Numbered from the stretch's first letter, positions 24,659 to 34,228 are shown. The stretch: DNA of 64,000 nucleotides from SMWN01 sp965261165 (GCA_965261165.1 OZ253445.1:1612001-1676000), one strand, 5' to 3'. Translations and numbers: made by a program. Notes: generated from the sequence alone by a model not told the origin.

Positions 24659-25315
24659 GTGAGTCATCCTTTGAATAAAAATAAAGTAATCAGTCCATTT
24701 ATGCCTGCCAGACACAAGCATCAGGCATGTCTCCATTCTGCCATCAAGGCAGCAAAAAAGCATTGTGATGCCCTGAGCCTACGCCTAACCCCCGTCAGGC
24801 AGCATGTTCTAGAATTGGTATGGCAAAACCATGAACCTGTGAAGGCTTACGATATTCTTGATGATTTAAAGCAAGGACATTCTTCATCCGCACCTCCGAC
24901 AGTTTATCGCGCATTAGATTTTTCCCCAAGGAGAGAGTTTTGCACACAAAATCAAGTCTTTAAAATGCCTATGTAGGATATGGAGCGCCAAATCATAATC
25001 ATGCCAGTCAGTTTTTAATATGCCGATCCTGTGGCGTAGCAGCTGAAATGGATGATACGGATGTAAGAAATTTAATCGCTAATAAAGCAGCTGAGCTGGG
25101 TTTTAAAATTAATAAAGAAATTATTAAAGGGCACCTCTATTAATGGTCTTTTTCCGCGATTACGGCGTCAGTCTCGTACTCAAATCCTCATGTTATTCCA
25201 TATACACTGCGGTTTTCCGTGCACGACTTCCTTGTGCTCACGAAAAAATATTAATTAATAGAGATACCCTAAAGTGAAAGGTGTTTGTTCGCAATGCAGT
25301 AATAAACCTGACTGA
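24659..25315 (+). pseudogene. zur: zur pseudogene (Fur-family zinc repressor)
   Basis: The normal product is a zinc-sensing repressor of zinc uptake. The N-terminal DNA-binding domain is clear: HKHQACLHSAIKAAKK, LRLTPVRQHVLELVWQNHEP, APPTVYRALDF. The frame then breaks near 24918; the dimerisation/zinc domain resumes in another frame as NAYVGYGAPNHNHASQ, FLICRSCGVAAEMDD and AELGFKINKEIIK up to 25128. Next a 141-bp element is inserted (25129-25269) with a TAAA duplication; beyond it VKGVCSQCSNKPD and a stop (25274-25315) restore the last zinc-ligand CxxC exactly in frame with EIIK. A TAA after the SSL codons is another lesion. The encoded repressor cannot be full length. Confidence 0.88.
25129..25269 (+). 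mobile_element. 141-bp miniature element inserted in zur
   Basis: Ends GGGCACCTCTATTAAT and, on the other strand, GGGTATCTCTATTAAT form 16-bp terminal inverted repeats with two mismatches. It is flanked by the direct duplication TAAA (25125-25128 and 25270-25273). Removing the element and one TAAA rejoins the zur reading frame (EIIK to VKGVC). It has no coding capacity, so it must have been moved by a transposase encoded elsewhere. Confidence 0.88.
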
Positions 25316-25325
25316 GCTATTTGTG

Positions 25326-26192
25326 ATGTTCAGAATAATATTTATTTTTACGTTTATTGTGTGTCAATTTTCACAGTACAGCTCTGCAAGTGAAGCAGGC
25401 ATGAATAATATTTTTGTCAGTATTTTGCCGCAAAAATATTTCGCTGAGAGGCTTGTTGGGGAGCATGTGGATGTGTCCGTGATGGTGGGGGCAGGGCAGA
25501 ATCCGGCAACGTATGAACCCACTCCTAAACAAATGGCATTACTTGCTAAATCACAATTATATTTTCAGATAGGTGTTCCGTTTGAAAGTATATGGATTGA
25601 TATAATTGGCGAATTGAATCCTGATCTAGAAATCGTTGAGTGTTGTAAAGAACTGCGAGCTAGACATGATGAAGGGCACTCTCATAAACATCATGCGGAA
25701 GAGAATGCAATGGATCCGCACATTTGGACAGCCCCTGTTAATGCAAAAGCTATTTCATTAAGAATTAAAGAAGAATTGATTAATAGTTATCCTGTTTATG
25801 AAAAAGAGTTTGAAATTAATTATTCCAGATTAATAGAAGACCTGGATAAACTTGATCGGGACATTAAGTCACGTTTCGCGCAACTAGATAATCGCTACAT
25901 AATTGTGTCTCATCCTTCCTGGGGATATTACGCAGAGGCATATGACTTAATTCAATTACCGATTGAAGTAGAAGGCAAAGATGTCCGCGCAAAGTCTCTG
26001 GCAAAATTAATTGAATTTGCAAAGTCAAAAAAATTAAACAGAGTATTTATACAAAAACAATTCAATAAGAATTCAGCAGAGATCATTGCTAAGGAGATCG
26101 CTGCTGAAATTATCGAACTCGATCCATTAGCTGAAGACTATATTGCAAATCTTTACTATGTGACTGATGCCATTATGACCAGGAAGAATTAA
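25326..26192 (+). CDS. znuA: Zinc ABC transporter substrate-binding protein
   Basis: Periplasmic receptor that delivers Zn2+ to the ZnuBC permease. From the ATG at 25326 the product is 288 residues, beginning with the signal peptide MFRIIFIFTFIVCQFSQYS. Motifs: SILPQKYFAERLVGE, GAGQNPATYEPTPKQM, the metal His in EENAMDPHIWTAP, a short His-rich loop (HDEGHSHKHHAEE), and the third His in IIVSHPSWGYYAEAY. An upstream in-frame ATG at 25281 overlaps the end of the zur relic and would spoil the signal peptide. Possible cluster A-I binding relatives transport Mn; the His loop and the zur/znu context favour zinc. Confidence 0.9.
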   Translation: MFRIIFIFTFIVCQFSQYSSASEAGMNNIFVSILPQKYFAERLVGEHVDVSVMVGAGQNPATYEPTPKQMALLAKSQLYFQIGVPFESIWIDIIGELNPDLEIVECCKELRARHDEGHSHKHHAEENAMDPHIWTAPVNAKAISLRIKEELINSYPVYEKEFEINYSRLIEDLDKLDRDIKSRFAQLDNRYIIVSHPSWGYYAEAYDLIQLPIEVEGKDVRAKSLAKLIEFAKSKKLNRVFIQKQFNKNSAEIIAKEIAAEIIELDPLAEDYIANLYYVTDAIMTRKN

Positions 26193-26195
26193 GCA

Positions 26196-26921
26196 TTGGA
26201 TACAATTATTAATCTTGATAATGTCAGTTTCTCCTACACGCATATCCCTATTGTACGTGACATTACGCTTGCCATTGGTAAAGGTGAATTTCTGGGAGTT
26301 ATAGGCCCGAATGGTGGTGGTAAAAGCACACTGCTTAAGCTGATACTTGGTTTGCTTCAACCAGATAAGGGAGACATCAAAGTGTTTGAGGGGAATCCAG
26401 ATAAAGGACGTTCTAGAATTGGCTATGTTCCGCAGTATCCTGCATTTTCCAGAGATTTCCCGATTAATGTCCATGATGTCGCGCTTTTGGGACGTCTAGG
26501 AGAAACTTGTTGGTATGGAGGTTATACGCAGGAAGATAAGGATATCGCAATGAATTCGCTTAAGGCGGTCGGGATTGACAAGGTTAGTAATCAAACCATT
26601 GATTCACTTTCAGGTGGACAGTTACAACGAGTTTTGATTGCCCGGGCACTCGCATCAAAACCAGATATTTTGATCCTTGACGAGCCCACTGCAAATATTG
26701 ATGTTCGTGCTGAAGAAGATATTCTTGCCTTACTAAAACAATACAATGGTCGCATGACTATTATTATTGTCTCTCATGATATCGGCTTTATTTCAGCCTA
26801 TGTTGATCGGGTGGCATGCCTGAATCAAACGATGCTTTGTCATGCAACGAGTGAAATTAGCGGCAAGACTATTGAAGAATTATATGGCGCACCAGTGAAG
26901 ATGATCCAACATGCACACTGA
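26196..26921 (+). CDS. znuC: Zinc ABC transporter ATP-binding protein
   Basis: ATPase that drives zinc import. 241 residues; Walker A GPNGGGKST, Q-loop YVPQYPAF, signature LSGGQLQRVLIARAL, Walker B ILILDEPTANID, switch His in IIIVSHDIGF. The start is the TTG at 26196, 4 bp after the znuA stop, with AGGAAG upstream; no better start exists because Walker A lies near residue 38. Part of znuA-znuC-znuB. Intact. Confidence 0.93.
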   Translation: MDTIINLDNVSFSYTHIPIVRDITLAIGKGEFLGVIGPNGGGKSTLLKLILGLLQPDKGDIKVFEGNPDKGRSRIGYVPQYPAFSRDFPINVHDVALLGRLGETCWYGGYTQEDKDIAMNSLKAVGIDKVSNQTIDSLSGGQLQRVLIARALASKPDILILDEPTANIDVRAEEDILALLKQYNGRMTIIIVSHDIGFISAYVDRVACLNQTMLCHATSEISGKTIEELYGAPVKMIQHAH

Positions 26922-26933
26922 TAATAATATCTT

Positions 26934-27776
26934 ATGACTGAATTATTCTCCGTATTGATGGATTATAGCTTTATGCAGCATGCCTTTATTGCGTGCATAT
27001 TGTCCAGTATTGGTTGTGGAACTATAGGTACTTATGTTGTTGTTAAGCGAATTGGCTTCCTGGCAGGGGGGATTGCGCATACTGTTTTGGCAGGAATGGG
27101 GATCGCCTATTTTATGGAAGGCTCGCCCTTAGTTGGCGCAGTTATCTCAGCTTTGTTTGCTGCTCTGTTTATGAGCTTTGTCAAGCTACGCTGGAAACAG
27201 CAAGAAGATATACTTGTTGCTGCTTTCTGGTCTGTAGGAATGGCAATAGGTATTTTATTTATTTCAATAACTCCAGGTTACAACGTTGATCTGATGAGTT
27301 ATTTATTTGGTAACATTCTAATAGTTTCGAAGGCAGATCTGATGCTGATGGCAGCCTTGGATATTATTATCGTCAGTATTGTTTTTTTATTTTATAAACA
27401 ATTCATGGCAGCGGTTTTTGATGAAGAGTTTGCGCGTCTTCGTGGGATAAAAATTGAAATCTACTATACGGTATTAATGTGCATGGTGGCCTTAACTGTC
27501 GTGTTATTGATTCAGATTGTTGGACTGATTTTGGTGATTGCTTTACTGATATTTCCAGCAGCGTGCGCTGCGCAATTTTTCCATTCCCTGTTCAAGATAA
27601 TGTTAGCTGCAACAATTATCTGTATGATGATGACAACTAGTGGTTTAAGTATTGCCTACCAACCAGATTTGCCGGCAGGTGCCACGATTATTATTGTTGC
27701 TGCATTGTTCTATGTGATTTCTATCATAGGCAATACATTAATAAAACGCATGCAGAAAAAATCAGCGAACTATTAA
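26934..27776 (+). CDS. znuB: Zinc ABC transporter permease
   Basis: Inner-membrane permease of the zinc importer. 280 residues and about eight membrane segments. Family features: GTYVVVKRIGFLAGGIAHT near the N-terminus and the EEFARLRGIKIE cytoplasmic coupling region, then GLILVIALLIFPAACA. It starts 12 bp after znuC and ends in a 4-bp convergent overlap (TTAA) with the DAHP synthase gene. Intact. Confidence 0.93.
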   Translation: MTELFSVLMDYSFMQHAFIACILSSIGCGTIGTYVVVKRIGFLAGGIAHTVLAGMGIAYFMEGSPLVGAVISALFAALFMSFVKLRWKQQEDILVAAFWSVGMAIGILFISITPGYNVDLMSYLFGNILIVSKADLMLMAALDIIIVSIVFLFYKQFMAAVFDEEFARLRGIKIEIYYTVLMCMVALTVVLLIQIVGLILVIALLIFPAACAAQFFHSLFKIMLAATIICMMMTTSGLSIAYQPDLPAGATIIIVAALFYVISIIGNTLIKRMQKKSANY

Positions 27777-28825
27777 ATTCTTCGTTTTTGTACGGCCCGC
27801 GCAAGTTTTCCAATGAGATTTTCTGAATCATCCCAGCCAAGACAGGCATCAGTAACACTTTGACCATAAGTGAGTTCCTGACCCTCGACAATATCCTGTC
27901 GTCCAGCGACAAGATGGCTTTCGATCATAGCCCCAAAGATACGTTTATCACCAGAGGCAATCTGATTAGCTACATCGGAACCAACTTTCATTTGCAATTC
28001 ATGTTTTTTATTACTGTTAGCATGACTAAAATCAATCATGACATTATTCGATAAACCGACATTCTCAAGTTCTGCAGCAACCCTGTTGATATTGGCAGTA
28101 TCATAATTGGGAGTTTTGCCGCCACGGAGAATAATATGGCAATCAGGATTACCAGTGGTTGAGAAGATCCCTGAATTACCTTCTTTTCTTAAAGATAGAA
28201 AGTGATGTGGTTTGATTGCAGACCCAATTGCATCAACGGCGACTTTAGTCGTGCCATCGGTACCATTTTTAAAGCCTATAGGACATGAAAGACCGGAGGC
28301 CAGTTCTCGATGTACCGGGCTTTCAGTTGTTCTTGCGCCGATAGCACCCCAACTGATTAAATCAGTTACATATTGTGGCGTGATCAGATCGAGATATTCT
28401 GTTGCAGCAGGGATACCAGGCCCATTAAGATCAAGCAGAAGGTTGCGTGCTAAACGTAAACCTTGATTGATCTCGAAGCTGCCATCGAGATGGGGATCAT
28501 TAATTAGTCCCTTCCAGCCAACGGTTGTTCTCGGTTTTTCAAAATAGACACGCATGATGATTAACAGGTCATCGGAATATTTATCGATCAGAGGTTTTAA
28601 TCTTGAAGCATATTCTTTTGCAGACTTTATATCATGGATAGAACAAGGGCCTGCGATTACGACCAGGCGATCGTCATCTCCGGATAAGATATTGTGAATC
28701 GCCTGTCGCGTGTTGTGAGTTGTTCCTGCGGCTTGTTCAGTAACCGGAATTTCTTCCAGAAGCACAGCAGGCGGTATGACAGTTTTTATTTCATTGATAC
28801 GAAGATCGTCTGTTTGATGACTCAT
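27773..28825 (-). CDS. 3-deoxy-7-phosphoheptulonate synthase (class I)
   Basis: First step of the shikimate pathway: condenses phosphoenolpyruvate with erythrose-4-phosphate. 350 residues, the size of the AroF/AroG/AroH type. Motifs: VVIAGPCSIHD, MRVYFEKPRTTVGWKG, PAATEYLDLITPQY, GARTTESPVHRELASG, and DFSHANSNKKH. Which amino acid inhibits it cannot be told by eye, so no isozyme letter is given. Convergent with znuB. Intact. Confidence 0.93.
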   Translation of the reverse strand: MSHQTDDLRINEIKTVIPPAVLLEEIPVTEQAAGTTHNTRQAIHNILSGDDDRLVVIAGPCSIHDIKSAKEYASRLKPLIDKYSDDLLIIMRVYFEKPRTTVGWKGLINDPHLDGSFEINQGLRLARNLLLDLNGPGIPAATEYLDLITPQYVTDLISWGAIGARTTESPVHRELASGLSCPIGFKNGTDGTTKVAVDAIGSAIKPHHFLSLRKEGNSGIFSTTGNPDCHIILRGGKTPNYDTANINRVAAELENVGLSNNVMIDFSHANSNKKHELQMKVGSDVANQIASGDKRIFGAMIESHLVAGRQDIVEGQELTYGQSVTDACLGWDDSENLIGKLARAVQKRRI

Positions 28826-28881
28826 TTTATATTTACTTTTATTTTAAAATTAAATTAATTATTAAGTATGTACGAACTTCA

Positions 28882-29223
28882 CTAACCAGGCGGCCATGTT
28901 AGTAATCTTCCGGCAAGAACATGAACATGTAAATGAAAGACTGTTTGTCCAGCATCTTCACCATTATTTACAACTAGCCGGAACGCCTCACCAAAACCTT
29001 CTTGTTTTGCGATTTTCGCTGCTGTTATTAATAAATGCCCTAGGAGAGTTTCATCTTCTTCAAGGGCATCCGAGACCATCGCAATAGATTTTTTTGGTAC
29101 TACCAGAATATGCACTGGTGCCTGCGGATTCGCATCGCGAAATGCAAAACATTGTTCATCTTCATAAACAATATCTGCGGGTATTTCCCGATTTATGATT
29201 TTGTTAAAAATTGTGCCTGACAT
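28882..29223 (-). CDS. hinT: HIT-family purine nucleoside phosphoramidase (HinT)
   Basis: 113 residues. The HIT catalytic motif HLHVHVLAG lies near the C-terminus and the nucleotide-site pattern IFNKIINREIPADIVYEDE near the N-terminus; NPQAPVHILVVPKK completes the HinT profile. Hydrolyses adenosine phosphoramidates. It lies upstream of the DAHP synthase gene on the same strand, with an AT-rich gap between. Intact. Confidence 0.93.
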   Translation of the reverse strand: MSGTIFNKIINREIPADIVYEDEQCFAFRDANPQAPVHILVVPKKSIAMVSDALEEDETLLGHLLITAAKIAKQEGFGEAFRLVVNNGEDAGQTVFHLHVHVLAGRLLTWPPG

Positions 29224-29765
29224 TCAATGATCTGCCCCTAGAAAAACGGAGAGTTTTTCGCACCTGATATTCCAAGGTCTATCGGACTCTTGTAGTCGAT
29301 GCCAGAATATCGTCTGAATCGGTTATATTAGGCCCAATAATACCAGAAAATTGAACGATTTGTTTGCTTCCGTGTTTCATATCAGCGCTGATAGATCAAC
29401 TCAAATGCTTGCTTCAATCGGCAGTATTCCCTCTGAACGTAGCACGAAGGACGCCGACAACCCCATTAATCTCCTTAGGCATTCTGCCTAACAAGAAGCT
29501 AACACTTGCTTCCCCTCCCCTTTCCATGATATTGACGAGGTCATTCATTTAAGGAGATAACATGATCAATACTTAAATCGGAGGCAAGATAATGCCTCCA
29601 AAAGATAGCGTTATTTTTGCCTTTGGCTACACTACCGCAGATAATATTCCATGAACGATGTTTTATCCTAGTGATATTTCAGCTAGGGGACTTTTTCAAA
29701 AGATCAACAGGCCTAAATAATATTATGGTTATACATACGGCATTGGAAATCTATATTTGACTAAA
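29224..29765. other. Non-coding stretch between hinT and tRNA-Ile2
   Basis: No convincing gene. It carries an IS5-like end at 29691-29713 and a 44-codon minus-strand frame around 29420-29550 with no support. Promoters for hinT must lie at its left edge. Confidence 0.6.
29691..29713 (+). repeat. Solo IS5-like terminal sequence
   Basis: CTTTTTCAAAAGATCAACAG-GCC matches CCTTGCAAAAGATCGACAGG at the outer end of the IS5-type remnant at 44140-44653 with few differences. No transposase fragment accompanies it. Confidence 0.5.
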
Positions 29766-29842
29766 TGGTGGGCCCGGTAGGACTTGAACCTACGACCAAT
29801 GGATTATGAGTCCACTGCTCTAACCATCTGAGCTACAGGCCC
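29766..29842 (-). tRNA. tRNA-Ile2 (CAU anticodon, lysidine type)
   Basis: 77 nt including encoded CCA. Anticodon loop ACTCATAAT, T arm GTAGG-TTCAAGT-CCTAC, acceptor GGGCCTG pairing with CGGGCCC. CAT could mean Met or Ile2, but C4-G69 and C5-G68, known recognition pairs for the lysidine synthetase TilS, favour tRNA-Ile2 reading AUA. It lies downstream of rpoD on the same strand. Confidence 0.85.
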
Positions 29843-29872
29843 AAATATGGAGAGTTGTCTTGCTATTCTTGT

Positions 29873-31708
29873 TTATGAATCAAGAAAGGTATTAAGCTGT
29901 TCTGATCTTGAAGGATGCCTGAGTTTCCTTAGTGCTTTGGCCTCGATCTGGCGAATACGTTCACGAGTTACGTCAAACTGTTTGCCGACTTCTTCCAGAG
30001 TGTGATCCGTATTCATGTCAATTCCAAAACGCATACGCAGGACTTTTGCTTCTCTGTCGGTTAGGTCAGCAAGCGCTTCCCTAGTTGATCGACGTAAACC
30101 TTCAAAGCCAGCAGAGTCACTAGGTGCCAGGATATTGACATCTTCAATGAAGTCGCCGAGAAGGGAATCTTCATCATCGCCAATCGGGGTTTCCATTGAG
30201 ATGGGTTCTTTGGCAATCTTCAGGACCTTGCGTACTTTTTCTTCGGGCATCTCCATTTTTTCTGCAAGTTCTTCTGGTGTGGGTTCTCTGCCCATTTCCT
30301 GAAGAATTTGTCTGGAGATACGATTAAGCTTGTTTATCGTTTCGATCATATGAACTGGAATTCGAATGGTACGTGCCTGATCAGCAATTGAACGTGTAAT
30401 CGCCTGACGTATCCACCAAGTTGCATAGGTCGAAAATTTATAGCCTCTTCGATATTCAAATTTATCGACTGCTTTCATTAAACCAATATTGCCTTCCTGA
30501 ATCAGATCCAGAAACAAGAGGCCTCGATTAGTGTATTTTTTTGCAATAGAAATAACCAGACGTAAGTTTGCTTCTACCATTTCTTTTTTGGCGCGGCGTG
30601 CTTGTGCTTCACCGATAGAAATACTACGGTTAATTTCTTTCATGTCAGTAATGGTTAAATCGATATCACCAAGCAGCAAAGACAATTTTTCCTGAATCTT
30701 TATAATTTCAGCCTGTTGTTCTTTGACCGATTTGGCATAAGGCTTTTTTGAGCGGCTAATATTTTTCGCCCAGTCAGTATTGATTTCATTACCAGGGAAA
30801 GTCTCGATGAACTCTTTACGAGGCATGTCACAACCTTTGACGCATATCTTCAAAATTTCTCGTTCAGAAATTCGGATAATACTGATAATTTCCTGAACGT
30901 TTCTGACTAAAATATCAAAAAACTTTGGTGACAATTTTAATTGCAAAAAGATAGTACTCAGTTCTTCCTGAAGCTCCTTTGTCTTTTTATGATTCCTGCC
31001 GTATTTCTTTAGTATCTTCATGGTTTTTACATATTGCTTGGCAAGCGAATTGACAGTTTCCCGCACTTCTTCGATGCTTAATACATGAACCTCTTCATTT
31101 TTATCACTCTCGCCCTCTTCTTTTGGGCCGGGTTGCTGGGGAACTATGCCGCTGTCTGGGTAATAAGAATGATCACGGAACCCGACAACCAGATCACTGA
31201 ATTTATATTCTTCGTTTTCGACAGCAGCATAGGTCTTCAGAAAATTATTGATTGTTCCCGGGAATGCACAAAGTCCTGACAATACTTGGAGAATGCCTTG
31301 CTCAATACGCTTGGCGATCTTGATTTCACCTTCACGGGTCAATAGGTCAACTGTTCCCATTTCGCGCATATACATGCGAACCGGATCAGTAGTACGACCA
31401 AATTCATTTTCAACACTGGCAAGCGCGGCGGCGGCTTCTGCGGCGGCTTCTTCATCAGGGCCTTCGGTGCTGTCTGTCATGATGATGTCTAAATCAGGTG
31501 GAGATTCATATACTTTGACCCCCATATCATTAATCATGTTAATGATGTCTTCAATCTGTTCTGGGTCGACAATCCCATCAGGCAGGTGGTCATTCACCTC
31601 GGCATAGGTCAGATAGCCCTGCTCTTTGCCTTTGGCAATAAGCATTTTTAGTTGAGACTGTTCTGTATTATTGCTTGGGACAGCTTGTTTCTCTAATTCT
31701 TCGGTCAT
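29873..31708 (-). CDS. rpoD: RNA polymerase sigma factor RpoD (sigma70)
   Basis: Primary sigma factor. 611 residues, including region 1.1 (KGKEQGYLTYAEVNDHLPD), an acidic non-conserved insertion, region 2 (YKFSTYATWWIRQAITRS) for -10 recognition and melting, region 3 and the region 4.2 helix-turn-helix (LEEVGKQFDVTRERIRQIEA) for the -35. Last gene of rpsU-yqeY-dnaG-rpoD, followed by tRNA-Ile2. Intact. Confidence 0.98.
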   Translation of the reverse strand: MTEELEKQAVPSNNTEQSQLKMLIAKGKEQGYLTYAEVNDHLPDGIVDPEQIEDIINMINDMGVKVYESPPDLDIIMTDSTEGPDEEAAAEAAAALASVENEFGRTTDPVRMYMREMGTVDLLTREGEIKIAKRIEQGILQVLSGLCAFPGTINNFLKTYAAVENEEYKFSDLVVGFRDHSYYPDSGIVPQQPGPKEEGESDKNEEVHVLSIEEVRETVNSLAKQYVKTMKILKKYGRNHKKTKELQEELSTIFLQLKLSPKFFDILVRNVQEIISIIRISEREILKICVKGCDMPRKEFIETFPGNEINTDWAKNISRSKKPYAKSVKEQQAEIIKIQEKLSLLLGDIDLTITDMKEINRSISIGEAQARRAKKEMVEANLRLVISIAKKYTNRGLLFLDLIQEGNIGLMKAVDKFEYRRGYKFSTYATWWIRQAITRSIADQARTIRIPVHMIETINKLNRISRQILQEMGREPTPEELAEKMEMPEEKVRKVLKIAKEPISMETPIGDDEDSLLGDFIEDVNILAPSDSAGFEGLRRSTREALADLTDREAKVLRMRFGIDMNTDHTLEEVGKQFDVTRERIRQIEAKALRKLRHPSRSEQLNTFLDS

Positions 31709-31879
31709 GTGTGTCTAGTCAAGACCCGTAAGCCCTGCTCATCTCTCTAGGTTTATGCGCTTGGAAGAGTCTTCTGTTTGCTTAGAAAACCCTTAAAGCG
31801 ACTGGCTTTTATGAGGGGGTTAAAGCACTCGCCCCAAACGCCAGATTGTAGCATAGTTTCTGGCACATGCCAGTTTGAT

Positions 31880-33640
31880 CTACTCTTCTGGACTGCTGGT
31901 TGGGGCGGGACCCATCTTCTGAGAGCGTCGGAGTTGTAGTTTTTGTTCGTAATCGCGCCTTGAGAGCTTAGATTGCAGTTGTCGTTCGTAGTCATCTTTG
32001 ATTTTATTAATTATCTCAAGAAAACCTTCCTGAATAGCCCTTGGTTCGGCGAGCAAATTATCCTTGATTGACAATTCTTTCAGACGATTTTCATATTTGC
32101 TGTCGCGCCAATGTTCCAATATACCGGCACAGGATATTTCCGGTTGTTGGCGAACCAAGATTAATAACTCACGAAGAAATTCCACACCCTGTGTATCGAT
32201 ATCGTTTAAGGCATCGGGCTCCACAGTCATACCAAGTTCCGGGTCCTGTAGCAGAAAACTGATGGCATTGGCCATCAGGGCGCTATGTTCTTTATTAAAT
32301 TGATTTGTCGACACAAAATGTTGAGCCTGTGTTTTCTTGGCGGGTGTCTGTTTTTGATCGATCAGGTTTTTAAGGTTGTAGATATTCATGTCAACCAGTT
32401 TGGCAATGTCTTTGGTCAGTAGCTCACGTAATGCACCAGGAGGTAGTTTACCAACCAGCGGGGTGATGCCATCAATTAATTGCGCCATGCCTTCACGACT
32501 GTCCAGGTTTGCTTCCTGTTTGAATTTATCGATCAGGTAGTTTGATAGAGGTACATGATTACTTGCATCCTTAAATTTCTCACGGCCATGCTTCTGTACA
32601 TAGGTATCAGGGTCATCGCCCTCAGGCATAAACATAAAATGAATCTGACGACCTTCTTTTAGTAATGGCAGAGCGATTTCCATGGCTCGCCAAGCGGCCT
32701 TCTGTCCAGCGCTATCGCCATCAAAACAAAAAATAATCCGATGGCAAACTTGATAAAGTCTTTTCAGATGGTTCTCTGTGACGGCTGTGCCGAGCGAAGC
32801 AACGGTATTGTGTATCCCGTATTGTGCTAATGCCAGTACATCCATATAGCCCTCGACAATGTAGATACATTCCATATCTTTGAGTCGATGCCGCGCCTGA
32901 AACAGGCCATACAATTCGCGGCCTTTATGAAATATCGGCGTCTCTGGAGAATTGAGATATTTAGGCAGGCTGCCGTCAAAGACTCTACCGCCAAAGCCAA
33001 TGGCTCGTCCTCGTTGATCTCGAATCGGGAAAATAATTCTGTCTCGAAAACGATCGTAGTAATCACCGTTATCTTTTTCCAGTGTCATGCCAATTTGTGC
33101 GAGTCGTTGTTTTGCAGCATCAGAAGTGCCCAGAGCATTTAGTAAATTATCCCAACCTAGAGGCGCGAAGCCCAATTCAAATTCTTTGGCAAGTTCACCA
33201 GAGATGCCTCTATCTTTAAGATAATCTACGGCGCGATGAGCCTCAGGAGATTCGCGTAGTTGCCGACGGAAATACCGAACAACCAGTTCCATCAATTCGT
33301 ATAACTCAGAGTTATCTTTGACTTTATTAAAATCACCCGGTTCCCGAGGTACTTCCACACCAGCACGTGAGGCTAGCTCTTCTACAGCCCCGATAAAATC
33401 TAGGCCGTTATAATCCATAAGAAAGCTGATGGCGGTTCCATGTGCCCCACAACCAAAACAGTAGTAGAACTGTTTATTCTGACTGACGGTAAATGAGGGT
33501 GATTTTTCATCATGGAACGGACAGCATGCTTTAAAATCTCTGCCAGCCTTTTTCAGGGCAACCGAGCTATCAACGATATCAATAATATCGACGCGCGTGA
33601 GTAAGTCGTCAATGAAATGTTGTGGGATTAAACCTGCCAT
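31880..33640 (-). CDS. dnaG: DNA primase
   Basis: Synthesises RNA primers for replication. The ATG at 33638-33640 (MAGLIPQHFIDDLLTRVDI) is the family start; the open frame extends 7 codons further. 586 residues from there. CHC2 zinc-binding motif in CCPFHDEKSPSF and YYCFGCGAHG, Toprim core in IYIVEGYMDVLAL and IIFCFDGDSAGQKA, and a C-terminal helicase-binding domain. Between yqeY and rpoD. Intact. Confidence 0.97.
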   Translation of the reverse strand: MAGLIPQHFIDDLLTRVDIIDIVDSSVALKKAGRDFKACCPFHDEKSPSFTVSQNKQFYYCFGCGAHGTAISFLMDYNGLDFIGAVEELASRAGVEVPREPGDFNKVKDNSELYELMELVVRYFRRQLRESPEAHRAVDYLKDRGISGELAKEFELGFAPLGWDNLLNALGTSDAAKQRLAQIGMTLEKDNGDYYDRFRDRIIFPIRDQRGRAIGFGGRVFDGSLPKYLNSPETPIFHKGRELYGLFQARHRLKDMECIYIVEGYMDVLALAQYGIHNTVASLGTAVTENHLKRLYQVCHRIIFCFDGDSAGQKAAWRAMEIALPLLKEGRQIHFMFMPEGDDPDTYVQKHGREKFKDASNHVPLSNYLIDKFKQEANLDSREGMAQLIDGITPLVGKLPPGALRELLTKDIAKLVDMNIYNLKNLIDQKQTPAKKTQAQHFVSTNQFNKEHSALMANAISFLLQDPELGMTVEPDALNDIDTQGVEFLRELLILVRQQPEISCAGILEHWRDSKYENRLKELSIKDNLLAEPRAIQEGFLEIINKIKDDYERQLQSKLSRRDYEQKLQLRRSQKMGPAPTSSPEE

Positions 33641-33718
33641 AATCAAAGATGAGTATACCAATAAATTCCGCTAAGAAATTGCAGGTACTCCCTTTCAGTA
33701 AATAGCAGGTCAGAAAAC

Positions 33719-34165
33719 TTAGCTGAGTCGTTGTTTGACCAGATCGCTGATCTTGCCCATATCTGCACGACCTTGAACACGGGGTTTCAGGATGCCCATG
33801 ACCTTGCCCATATCTTTGGCTGATTCTGCGCCACTGGCTGCAACGCATTCAGCAATGATTTGGCTGATTTCAGCTTCTGTCAGTTGTGCGGGAAGGTATT
33901 CCTGAATTATATTTAGTTCAAAAACTTCCTTTGCAGCAAGGTCATCACGACTGGCTCTTTCAAATTGATCAATTGAATCGCGAATTTGCTTGGTCATTTT
34001 GGTCATGATGGCAAGCACCATGGCATCATCTAACTCAATTCTTTCGTCGACTTCTTTCTGCTTCAAGGCAGCAGTGATTAACCGTAGTACGCCCAGACGT
34101 TCCTTATCTCTACTGCGCATGGCGCTTTTGACATCATCATTGATGCGTTGTTGTAGTTTGCTCAC
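33719..34165 (-). CDS. yqeY: GatB/YqeY domain protein
   Basis: 148-residue stand-alone YqeY protein. It has the tail domain found in GatB, with LRLITAALKQKEVDER, EYLPAQLTEAEI and a final MGILKPRVQGRADMGKISDL. Its cellular role is not well established; a role in tRNA-dependent amidation is suspected from the domain. It sits between rpsU and dnaG, as is usual in gammaproteobacteria outside the enterics. Intact. Confidence 0.93.
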   Translation of the reverse strand: MSKLQQRINDDVKSAMRSRDKERLGVLRLITAALKQKEVDERIELDDAMVLAIMTKMTKQIRDSIDQFERASRDDLAAKEVFELNIIQEYLPAQLTEAEISQIIAECVAASGAESAKDMGKVMGILKPRVQGRADMGKISDLVKQRLS

Positions 34166-34228
34166 GGCAGGTGGCTAAGCAGATTTAGATAGGGCGTTTG
34201 TTGAAAGGGGTTAAAAATCAAACAGCCC

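Noticed and set aside
29420..29550. 44-codon minus-strand frame between hinT and tRNA-Ile2
   Set aside because: No ribosome site, no family similarity, short; likely chance.
29766..29842. Calling the CAU tRNA an elongator tRNA-Met
   Set aside because: C4-G69 and C5-G68 in the acceptor stem fit tRNA-Ile2 rather than elongator Met.
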